Source: Candidatus Peribacteria bacterium (GTDB taxonomy: Bacteria > Patescibacteriota > Gracilibacteria > UBA1369 > UBA12463). From it: DNA of 46,594 bases. The notes beneath the pieces are model-generated. The model saw only the letters and a list, made by a program, of their open reading frames with translations. It had not been told where the DNA came from and made no database searches. Position 1 is the first letter of the stretch. Each line of letters opens with the position of its first letter. Made by a program: the position numbers and the translations under genes. Positions 40,082-46,594 of this stretch are shown piece by piece. The DNA lies in contig CALQZC010000004.1 in assembly GCA_943349045.1 (NCBI GenBank), positions 1-46,594 on the forward strand, in the 5' to 3' direction.

Positions 40082-42409
40082 TTATTTTTGCAATTGCTGT
40101 TTGAGCATGATGGCTGTTTTCTTCCCAGCTACTCTGGCGAGTTCGTCCATGGTGGCGTTTTTGATGGAGGCGAGGGAGCCGAAGTGTTTGAGGAGTTTTT
40201 TCTTGGTGAGTTCGCCGATGCCTGGGAGGTCGTCGAGTTCGGAGGTGATGAGCGTTTTGTTGTGGACGAGGTTGCTATATGAGACGGCGAAACGGTGGGA
40301 CTCGTCGCGAATGTGCTGGACGAGATGGAGGGTTTTTGAGTCTTTTGGAAGTTTGATGGACTCTTTTTGACCAGGGACAAAAATTTCTTCTTCTTGTTTG
40401 GCGAGTGAACAGATTGGAATATTGAGATTCAGTTCTTTGAGAACTTCGATGCCGATGCCGAGCTGTCCTTTTCCGCCGTCGAGAACGATGAGGTCGGGAC
40501 GGACGGTAAATTTACGGTACTGTTCCAGGGTTTTTGCTGCTTCGATCACGAGAAGTGTCTCGGGTCTGGTTTTCCCTGGTGTTGCCAGGAGGTGCGTGAT
40601 GAGTGAGTCGGGTTTTACTTTTACCTCTTTGAATCCTTGGGTCTCGAAGTACTCCTGCGTCTCGGGTGTAGTGAAGAGATACCACTTTTTGGTCTTCTTG
40701 TGCTTTTCGAGAAGTTTGTAGATGAGCTTATTTGTGAGTTCTTGGTCGTGGTACTCGGGATGTATCCAAAGATGGTCTATGATTGAGGTCTCGTGATTGA
40801 TGATTTCGTTGGTGACACATCCGACGAGTTTTTTGTCGTCACACATCGTCATGACATTTTCCGCAAGGGATGCTGCGCTATCCGAGTTGAGATTCTCGAG
40901 ATTGAGATTTTTTTTAATTTCTTCGAGGGTCTTTTTACTTGGTGATCGGTAACTGAACTGACTAATGGTCAGATACTTGAGACGGCGCGTGAGAACTTCG
41001 CGCATGGAGGCGTAGTCGTCGGGTTTTCCGTGGGGAATGGTGCGAAGTTTGAAACGTCGATATTCGCTATTTGATGGTTGGCCGTTCATGAGGACGACCA
41101 TCGAGGCGACGGTACCGGTACCGCCAAAATGCGAGATGTCGTAGCACTCGATGCGCTTGGGCGGTTTTGGGAGGTGTAGGGTTTCTGCCAGACTTGTGAG
41201 AGATTCCTTGGGAATAACTTCTTCCTTCATCCACTTCGCTTTTTGCTGGTGAGCGTAGCTGCGTGCGTTGGCGAGCGAGAGCTCGAGGAGTTTGTTTTTT
41301 TCGCCTTGTTGTGGCCAGAGAATGCGAACTTTTTTTCCCCGCTTTTCTGAGATCCATGACTCTTCCATTTCGGTATCTTCGAGAAGGTCGGGAATGAGAA
41401 TTTCGTCGGGAATATTGGTGGCGTTTTGGTAGTAGTCTCGAATAAATGCTTCGCAGATTTCACTCGTGGATGGAATGTCTTTGTCGTTCTGATTGTTGAG
41501 GATAAAATTTTCTTGTCCAATAATTCGACCATCGCGAATCTGAAATAAGTTTGAGTAAATGCGTGAGTTGTCGACAACAAAGTGAAATACATCCGTATCT
41601 TTTCTGGATGGATCGCTGATACGTTGCTTCTCGAACATTTCTTCCATCATCTTGAGTTTATCGCGTATGGATGCGGCTTTTTCAAATTTCTTCTGGGTTG
41701 CGTAAACGGCCATTTCATCCTTGAGCTGGTTCATGAGCTCCTCTGGTCGACCCTCTAAAAAGTTGATAACTCGGTTTATGATGCTGCCGTAGTTGGTTGT
41801 ATCAATTTTTCCAATGCAGGGTGCGGCGCAACGACGGATAAAGTGATAGAGGCATGGATACTTGATAACTTTATTGGTTACCTCGACGTCGTGCTCGTAG
41901 CCGTTTGGCTTGATATACTTGATGTCGAGATTGCAGTGGCGAAATGGGAGAACTTTTCGGAGAATATCAAGGGTCTGTTTCACTTTGTAGGCTGCGGTTT
42001 TTGGGCCGAAGTAGCGGGCTTTGTCTTTTTCTTTTTTTCTCACGATGGTGATGCGTGGAAAGTCTTCGTTAACCGAGACGCGGATGTAGACGTAATTTTT
42101 ATCATCCTTCATCAGCACATTGTACTTTGGCCGGAACTGTTTGATGAAGTTGGTTTCCAGAATAATTGCCTCGAGGTCGGTGCCAACTTCCATATATTCG
42201 ATATCGTCGATGAGAGCGACCATGCCTTCTTTTTTTGGTCCAAGTTCTGAAGTTCGCAAGAAATAACTCTTCACGCGGTTGCGAAGGTTTTTTGCTTTTC
42301 CAATGTAGAGAATTTTCCCTTCTGCATCCTTCATTTTATAGACGCCCGGCGTGACCGGAAGGGCGGCGAGAATTTTTTTGAGTTTAGGGTTTTCGAGATC
42401 CATTGTCAT
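40082..42409 (-). CDS. uvrC: Excinuclease subunit UvrC with an inserted GNAT-like domain
   Basis: UvrC makes both incisions in nucleotide excision repair. The 775-residue protein (about 600 is usual) has the GIY-YIG domain (PGVYKMKD at 21-28, ILYIGKAKNLRNRV at 33-46), four cysteines C159, C186, C194 and C198 that fit the Fe-S ligands, a UVR segment (about 232-266), RNase H-like catalytic D424 (CYDISHFGG), D644 (LDGGKGQL) and H705, and a terminal HhH pair. Residues about 481-636 (40502-40969) are extra, between D424 and D644, and read as a GNAT acetyltransferase: IIDHLWIHPEYHDQELTNKL and YFETQGFKEV. The reading frame is unbroken. Confidence 0.95.
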   Translation of the reverse strand: MTMDLENPKLKKILAALPVTPGVYKMKDAEGKILYIGKAKNLRNRVKSYFLRTSELGPKKEGMVALIDDIEYMEVGTDLEAIILETNFIKQFRPKYNVLMKDDKNYVYIRVSVNEDFPRITIVRKKEKDKARYFGPKTAAYKVKQTLDILRKVLPFRHCNLDIKYIKPNGYEHDVEVTNKVIKYPCLYHFIRRCAAPCIGKIDTTNYGSIINRVINFLEGRPEELMNQLKDEMAVYATQKKFEKAASIRDKLKMMEEMFEKQRISDPSRKDTDVFHFVVDNSRIYSNLFQIRDGRIIGQENFILNNQNDKDIPSTSEICEAFIRDYYQNATNIPDEILIPDLLEDTEMEESWISEKRGKKVRILWPQQGEKNKLLELSLANARSYAHQQKAKWMKEEVIPKESLTSLAETLHLPKPPKRIECYDISHFGGTGTVASMVVLMNGQPSNSEYRRFKLRTIPHGKPDDYASMREVLTRRLKYLTISQFSYRSPSKKTLEEIKKNLNLENLNSDSAASLAENVMTMCDDKKLVGCVTNEIINHETSIIDHLWIHPEYHDQELTNKLIYKLLEKHKKTKKWYLFTTPETQEYFETQGFKEVKVKPDSLITHLLATPGKTRPETLLVIEAAKTLEQYRKFTVRPDLIVLDGGKGQLGIGIEVLKELNLNIPICSLAKQEEEIFVPGQKESIKLPKDSKTLHLVQHIRDESHRFAVSYSNLVHNKTLITSELDDLPGIGELTKKKLLKHFGSLASIKNATMDELARVAGKKTAIMLKQQLQK
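40502..40969 (-). other. GNAT-like domain embedded in the UvrC nuclease domain
   Basis: About 156 residues replace the short linker normally joining the first and second catalytic aspartates of UvrC (220 residues apart here, 67 in the T. maritima enzyme). The segment has a beta-strand DDKKLVGCVTNEI, the strand-helix IDHLWIHPEYHDQELTNKLI that corresponds to the acetyl-CoA binding region, and EYFETQGFKEV, typical of the GNAT end. The Q/R-x-x-G-x-G/A loop is degenerate (DQELTN), so catalytic activity is doubtful. Confidence 0.65.
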
Positions 42410-42413
42410 TGGA

Positions 42414-42442
42414 TTGTATCATAGCAGAAGCTTCATTAGAAT
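42414..42442 (+). promoter_or_regulatory. Leaderless promoter of the gene at 42449
   Basis: TTGTAT (42414-42419), 17 bases, TAGAAT (42437-42442), then exactly 6 bases to ATG. The -35 overlaps the minus-strand -10 of uvrC. Confidence 0.6.
42418..42426 (-). promoter_or_regulatory. Extended -10 of uvrC
   Basis: Minus strand TGCTATGAT, then 8 bases to the ATG at 42409; leader at most 2 bases. Confidence 0.45.
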
Positions 42443-42448
42443 AGGCTC

Positions 42449-43291
42449 ATGAGCTCTTTTCTTGAACAGTCGGTGTATCAGACGATCGCTTTCTTCGATA
42501 AGCTCGATTTTTGTCTTACTGCTGAGGAAATTTCTGAGCGGTTACTGGGAAGTACTGCTGTTTTTGGTGAGATCGAGATGGTTCTCTCCTCGAGCACGCG
42601 GATCGGCTCGAAGGGTGGCTTTTATTTTTTATCGGGTCGAGATGTGTTGGTTCAGTTACGGAAGGATCGAGAGGGTATGCATGATGTTTTGATGCGAAAA
42701 GTCGAGAGGTATCGTTGGATATTTCGGATGGTACCTGGATTACGCGCGGTATACGTCTGTAACCGCTTGGCAATCGCCCAGGCGCGCGAAACGAGTGATA
42801 TTGATCTCTTCGTGGTTGTACGAGGCGGACGCATGTTTACCACGAGATTTTTTCTCTTATTTTTTCTTCAAATTTTTGGTTTACGAATTCATCCAAAAAA
42901 AAGATTTGGTCGTTTTTGTCCCAGTTTTTTCGTTGATGAGACACAGCTCAACTTCGAGTCGCTTCTTCTTCAACCGAGAGATCAGTACTTTGCCTATTGG
43001 GTTTTACTCTTGAAACCTGTTCTGGGTCGGATTGACCTGCGAGCTGCTAATCCGTGGCTTACCTCATATTTTTCTGAAGATGTACTTCGGCGATCACTCG
43101 GTGGTGTATGTGTTGATATGTCGCGTCGGGATGCGGTTTTTTTTGGCGGGGCGCTAGAGTCGTTTCTTCGGAGATGGCAGCTTAAAAAACTTTCACGTAA
43201 GTACCCAGATGGGGCTCGTCCAAAGGGCGTTGTTATCTCTGATGGTTGTTTGAAATTCCATGAAGATGATCGACGGCATCTGTACGTATGA
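42449..43291 (+). CDS. Nucleotidyltransferase-like protein with N-terminal helix-turn-helix-like part
   Basis: The 280-residue protein begins with a helical segment FFDKLDFCLTAEEISERLLG that looks like a winged-helix start, then a nucleotidyltransferase-type core: VYVCNRLAIAQARETSDIDLFVVV. The acidic pair SDIDLF is kept, but the usual GS of the P-loop strand is replaced by NR, so activity is uncertain. A hydrophobic stretch FFLLFFLQIFGLRI follows. The family resembles minimal nucleotidyltransferases seen in CPR genomes; function unknown. Confidence 0.65.
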   Translation: MSSFLEQSVYQTIAFFDKLDFCLTAEEISERLLGSTAVFGEIEMVLSSSTRIGSKGGFYFLSGRDVLVQLRKDREGMHDVLMRKVERYRWIFRMVPGLRAVYVCNRLAIAQARETSDIDLFVVVRGGRMFTTRFFLLFFLQIFGLRIHPKKRFGRFCPSFFVDETQLNFESLLLQPRDQYFAYWVLLLKPVLGRIDLRAANPWLTSYFSEDVLRRSLGGVCVDMSRRDAVFFGGALESFLRRWQLKKLSRKYPDGARPKGVVISDGCLKFHEDDRRHLYV

Positions 43292-43304
43292 TACGTATGA
43301 AATG

Positions 43305-44705
43305 TTAGCCTTTCTTCCGTTTATCGTGCTTCTTTTTTCGGTCCTTGCTGGTTTCACGAAGTACTCCTTCTGTTTTTTCTCGGTATCGGACATCGATACC
43401 CGTTCCTGAGAAACCGTACTTTTCACGAATGATGCGTTCAAGATATCGCTTGTAGGAGAAGTGAAATATTTTGGTTTCACTCACCATAAAGGTAAAGGTT
43501 GGTGGATTTTTTTGCGTGTATTCAACCTTGAAAATGGTTGCCTGACGGCCGTGAGAACGTGGTGGTGCGTGACGGTTCAAAGCGTCCTGGATGAGACTCT
43601 TGAGTTCGCCCACGGGAATGTCTTTTTCGCGTTCTGCCTTAATTTTCTTTGCGAGCTCCATGATTTTCTGAACATTTTTTCCTCGTATGGCTGACGTCAT
43701 GACGACTGGTGCCCATGGCAGGAACTCAAGTTTGTGCTGGATTTTGTGAACAATTTCTTCGGCATCACCCGGTGGGAGAAGGTCAATTTTATTCACGACG
43801 AGAATAAGTCCCTTTTTTTCATCTTTAATGTATCCGGCGATGTGCGCATCCTGACTCACGAGCCCTTCCTCTGCATCGATGACGAGTACGGCAATATCTG
43901 ATTCTTCCAGGGCGCGAATACCCCGCAATACACTCCAGAACTCAATTTCTCTTCCGATTTTTCCACGTTTACGAATACCCGCTGTGTCCTTCAGAATAAA
44001 TTTCTGATCTTCCCAGGTGAACTCCGTATCTATGGTATCTCGAGTGGTTCCCGCGATATTTGAGACGATCATTTTTTCCTCGCCGATCAGTGCATTGAGA
44101 AGGGATGATTTCCCAACGTTTGGACGACCAAGGATTGCCATAGAAATCACGTCCTTCTGTTGCTTTTGAACTGGTTCTTTTTTGAATCCATGCTTTTTGA
44201 GCGTTTTCTCAAGTTTCGTTGTGAGTTCATCGATACCCGTACCGTGTGCCGCTGAGACATTGATGACTTCATCGATTCCAAGCCGGTAGTATTCGCTAAT
44301 CTGGTGTTCATGTGCCTTTCGGTCTGTTTTATTGGCGACACAGAGGTATGGCTTTTTTGCCCGTAAAATTTGCTTGATGGCGCTTTCGTCTTCAATGGTA
44401 GGAGGATTGCTCGCATCAATCACGAAGAGAATCATGCTCGCCTCAGCGATGGCAAGCAGTGTTTGGCTGTAGATGTCTGCTTCGATGTTTAATTTTTTTC
44501 CATACTGGAGTCCGCCGGTATCGACGAGGATTACCTCGAGATTATCGAGTTCGCATTTCTGGTAGATTCGATCTCGAGTTGTTCCGGGAATGTCCGAGGT
44601 GATGGCAACTTTTTTCCCTACGATTCGGTTAAAAAGCGTAGACTTCCCCACATTTGGTTTTCCGACAATGGCAATAATTGGTTTCATACTTGCGGTATTG
44701 TGCAT
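43305..44705 (-). CDS. der: Ribosome assembly GTPase Der (EngA)
   Basis: Two tandem GTPase domains: GKPNVGKST (15-23) with DTGGL, and a second ILGRPNVGKSSLLNALIG with KDTAGIRKRGK, followed by the KH-like C-terminal domain (FTFMVSETKIFHFSYKRYLE region). Der assists 50S maturation. The start at 44705 fits a TATCAT box 8 bases upstream; the internal ATG at 44687 (MKPIIAIVG) aligns better with relatives, so either is possible. The basic tail KDRKKKHDKRKKG is typical. Confidence 0.95.
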   Translation of the reverse strand: MHNTASMKPIIAIVGKPNVGKSTLFNRIVGKKVAITSDIPGTTRDRIYQKCELDNLEVILVDTGGLQYGKKLNIEADIYSQTLLAIAEASMILFVIDASNPPTIEDESAIKQILRAKKPYLCVANKTDRKAHEHQISEYYRLGIDEVINVSAAHGTGIDELTTKLEKTLKKHGFKKEPVQKQQKDVISMAILGRPNVGKSSLLNALIGEEKMIVSNIAGTTRDTIDTEFTWEDQKFILKDTAGIRKRGKIGREIEFWSVLRGIRALEESDIAVLVIDAEEGLVSQDAHIAGYIKDEKKGLILVVNKIDLLPPGDAEEIVHKIQHKLEFLPWAPVVMTSAIRGKNVQKIMELAKKIKAEREKDIPVGELKSLIQDALNRHAPPRSHGRQATIFKVEYTQKNPPTFTFMVSETKIFHFSYKRYLERIIREKYGFSGTGIDVRYREKTEGVLRETSKDRKKKHDKRKKG

Positions 44706-44712
44706 TATTTCT

Positions 44713-44719
44713 TATGATA
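44713..44719. promoter_or_regulatory. Overlapping divergent -10 boxes (pilin-like gene and der)
   Basis: Plus strand TATGAT (44713-44718), with TTGCGG at 44690-44695 as a weak -35 (17-base spacer) and exactly 6 bases to the ATG at 44725. Minus strand TATCAT (44719-44714), 8 bases to the der ATG at 44705. The two share five base pairs, so only one can be used at a time. Confidence 0.45.
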
Positions 44720-44724
44720 CGTCT

Positions 44725-45294
44725 ATGAAAAAGAATTTTCTTGCTTTGTCCCTCCTTATTTTTACGGTTATTTTCTCCTCTTTTTCCCCTGTTTTAGCTC
44801 AGGATGACGGTATTTTGCCGAATGAAAGTACTATTTTAGCCGATGGAGAGACGCTCGATTGTATTCGTTTTATGAAACTTTCGAAGGTGCAGAAAAAGGA
44901 CGGGGGCACCAAGATTACCCTTCGGGAGGCAGTTGTCCAGAATGCGCCTATTACTGTTACAAATATTGTTTTTGATGTTACTTCGGCGAGAATTGATGCG
45001 CAACGTACGGTTAATGCCCGGGATGCTGCTATGACGTGTGGATTCAAAAGTGGACGCGTACCACTCTGGCTTGTCCCCTTTTATATCGTGAGAGTTATTG
45101 ACTTTCTTCTGTTGGCTGGTGGACTCGTTTCTGTTGGGTTTGTCGTTATTGGTGGATACCATATGATCATTGGTGGTTTCTCGGAAGAGAAAGAGAAGGG
45201 AAAAAATACGATCAAGTATGCACTCATTGGATTGGTACTCATGCTTTTGGCTTATACTATCGTTAATCTTGTACTCCTTTTCCTCACCTCCTAA
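44725..45294 (+). CDS. T4SS pilin-like (VirB2/TrbC-like) membrane protein
   Basis: The ATG at 44725 gives 189 residues with a signal peptide (about 1-25, ending SPVLAQ), a soluble part with two cysteines, and two spans near the C-terminus (about 113-140 and 160-187) joined by GGFSEEKEKGKNTIKYALIG. The arrangement VVIGGYHMIIGG, charged loop, then LIGLVLMLLAYTIVNLV is that of the pilin family found with CPR type IV systems. The in-frame extension upstream overlaps der. The next gene starts on its last stop base (TAATG). Confidence 0.75.
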   Translation: MKKNFLALSLLIFTVIFSSFSPVLAQDDGILPNESTILADGETLDCIRFMKLSKVQKKDGGTKITLREAVVQNAPITVTNIVFDVTSARIDAQRTVNARDAAMTCGFKSGRVPLWLVPFYIVRVIDFLLLAGGLVSVGFVVIGGYHMIIGGFSEEKEKGKNTIKYALIGLVLMLLAYTIVNLVLLFLTS

Positions 45295-46523
45295 TGAAAC
45301 TCACTGATATTTTCAAAAAGACCAAGTCGATTGTCAGGAATTTTAAGGAGAGTGTTGAGGAGGCGAGTCGGGAACCGGCCTTTGAAAAGGTCGTCGTTCA
45401 TGAGAATACAAAAGATTCAGAGAAGCATGTCGTGGTTCATATTTCCGGTACCGGAGTTGCGAAGGCGATGATTATCATTCTGGGTCTTCTCACACTTGCC
45501 TATTTCATTATGGGCATGACGGATATTCTCGTTATTTTCTTTGTGGCCTTCTTGTTGGCTGCTGCGATGGAGCCAACCATCGATAGCCTCAGTAAGCGAA
45601 AAGTTCCTCGAGGTGTCGCGGTTATTTTGTTTTATATTCTTGCGATTGGCCTTTTCGCCTTCATGGTTTCGTATATGCTCCCGATTCTCGCCCAGCAGAT
45701 TTACGAACTTGCCGTGAACCTCGGCGTCTATCTCAAGCAACTTTCTGAGGGAAAGCAGTCACTTCCAATTCCTACGAAGTTTCAGCCATATGTGAATCAG
45801 TTTCTCAGTAGTATTAATGTGCACGATCTGGGCGGGCAGGTTGAGAGTAGTCTCAAGGTTCTCGCTGAGCAGCTCTTTGCGATTGGCGGTAACATCTGGG
45901 AGGTGATCAAGATTATCTCACACGGTTTGATTAATACCGTTCTCGTCTTGATTCTTGCGTACTTTATGGTGGTGGAAAAGCACGCGGTTGATAACTTTAT
46001 TTTCTCCTTTTTCCCCGTCAAACATGAGGAGTATATTGCGGCAAAAATTTCCCTGGTTCAGCGAAAAATTGGTTTCTGGTTGCGAGGTATGCTGATCATG
46101 ATGGTTTCGATGGGTGTCCTCGTCTATATCGGACTCACGATTCTTGGTGTGAAGTATGCCGTGGTACTTGCGATTATTGCCGGTTTTCTTGAGTTGATAC
46201 CTGTCGTTGGACCGGTGGTTGCTTGGGGACTTGCGATTCCTATTGTTCTTAATCAGTCCGCTTGGTCGATTGTTCCGGTGACGATTCTCTATACGGTTGT
46301 TCAACAGTTCGAGAGTCACGTGCTGGTGCCGGTGGTTATGAAGCGCGTGGTTGGGCTTAATCCAATTGTTATTCTGTTTGCTCTTCTCGTTGGATACCGT
46401 TTCTTGGGCGTTTTGGGTGCTATTCTCTCGGTTCCGGTGGCGACGATGGTCTCTATTTTTTCTGATGACTTTTTCGTACGACCAAAAAGCGAGGATGAAA
46501 AAGACGAAAAGGTAAGCGCCTAG
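45294..46523 (+). CDS. AI-2E family transporter (PerM/TqsA-like)
   Basis: The 409-residue protein has about eight hydrophobic spans and the family traits: MEPTIDSLSKRKVPRGVAVI, a middle amphipathic region, and ELIPVVGPVVAWGLAIPIV then ESHVLVPVVMKRVVGLNPIVIL. Members export AI-2, sodium or other small solutes; many have no known substrate. It overlaps the pilin-like gene by one base. The cytoplasmic N-terminus of about 55 residues is charged and longer than usual. Confidence 0.9.
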   Translation: MKLTDIFKKTKSIVRNFKESVEEASREPAFEKVVVHENTKDSEKHVVVHISGTGVAKAMIIILGLLTLAYFIMGMTDILVIFFVAFLLAAAMEPTIDSLSKRKVPRGVAVILFYILAIGLFAFMVSYMLPILAQQIYELAVNLGVYLKQLSEGKQSLPIPTKFQPYVNQFLSSINVHDLGGQVESSLKVLAEQLFAIGGNIWEVIKIISHGLINTVLVLILAYFMVVEKHAVDNFIFSFFPVKHEEYIAAKISLVQRKIGFWLRGMLIMMVSMGVLVYIGLTILGVKYAVVLAIIAGFLELIPVVGPVVAWGLAIPIVLNQSAWSIVPVTILYTVVQQFESHVLVPVVMKRVVGLNPIVILFALLVGYRFLGVLGAILSVPVATMVSIFSDDFFVRPKSEDEKDEKVSA

Positions 46524-46528
46524 ACTCT

Positions 46529-46594
46529 TTAGCGTTTGAACTGGTGCCACATATCTTCTACGTATTCGAGGAACTTTACCTTGAATGTCTCTGT
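46529..46594 (-). CDS. C-terminal end of a minus-strand gene, cut by window edge
   Basis: Read on the minus strand, 21 codons and a TAA stop are in frame to the last base: the end reads FKVKFLEYVEDMWHQFKR. It is convergent with the AI-2E gene, 5 bases away. Too short to name. Confidence 0.5.
   Translation of the reverse strand, partial: TETFKVKFLEYVEDMWHQFKR

Overview
The window reads as a gene-dense chromosomal segment of a Patescibacteria (Candidate Phyla Radiation) bacterium. The evidence is the mix of short intergenic gaps, housekeeping genes scattered outside their classic operons, a type IV secretion-like ATPase and a separate T4SS-type pilin, an orphan membrane-anchored family 5 solute-binding protein, NrnA-type DHH phosphoesterase, RuvX, and many small envelope proteins. 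UGA is used as a normal stop (ssb, ribE, the membrane protein at 19131-20126), which argues against the UGA-glycine lineages Gracilibacteria and SR1. A Peregrinibacteria-like member is possible, but this placement is inference only.

Layout: 1-2357 nucleotide metabolism (end of class II purE, purB, dcd). 2358-4187 an AT-rich ATP-grasp orphan on the minus strand. 4324-13341 a long plus-strand run: ileS, a holin-family membrane protein, secG, a solute-binding protein, rplI, ruvX and a TraG/VirB4-like ATPase. 13402-15673 minus strand: pgk, then ribH and ribE. 15765-17086 ssb and a glycosyltransferase, convergent with fmt. 18090-22428 nrnA and a group of envelope proteins with lepB. 22455-24828 coaE, gatB and a small membrane protein. 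24851-27911 a WecG/TagA-type glycosyltransferase, a Trm9-like methyltransferase and, divergently, Elp3. 27975-30049 accessory genes plus a 444-base gene-free stretch. 30053-35012 recG, a predicted small RNA, an AT-rich island (NYN protein, small basic protein, membrane protein) that runs into the 3' third of tyrS. 35174-39027 a TrmB-type regulator, an RluA-family synthase, rplU, pth, obgE. 39150-43291 a GH114 protein, tRNA-Leu(CAA), a UvrC with an extra internal domain, and a nucleotidyltransferase-like protein. 43305-46594 der, a T4SS pilin-like protein, an AI-2E family transporter and the end of one more minus-strand gene.

Three things stand out. First, elp3 and a Trm9-like methyltransferase start back to back 20 bases apart; in eukaryotes these two activities act in sequence on tRNA wobble uridine, so this may be a two-gene bacterial mcm5U34-type pathway. 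Second, a strong plus-strand promoter at 32134-32162 drives no gene but leads into a compact GC-clamped hairpin followed by a T tract, the signature of a small RNA of about 60 nt. Third, the translation signals are unusual throughout: almost no Shine-Dalgarno sequences, many start codons placed exactly 6 bases after a TANNNT -10 box (leaderless transcripts), and pyrimidine-rich short leaders elsewhere.

Other points are the UvrC insertion that looks like a GNAT domain, a tyrS gene whose S4 domain has abruptly different base composition, and a probable CTG start codon on the GH114 gene. All assignments rest on reading motifs by eye; no database search was possible.
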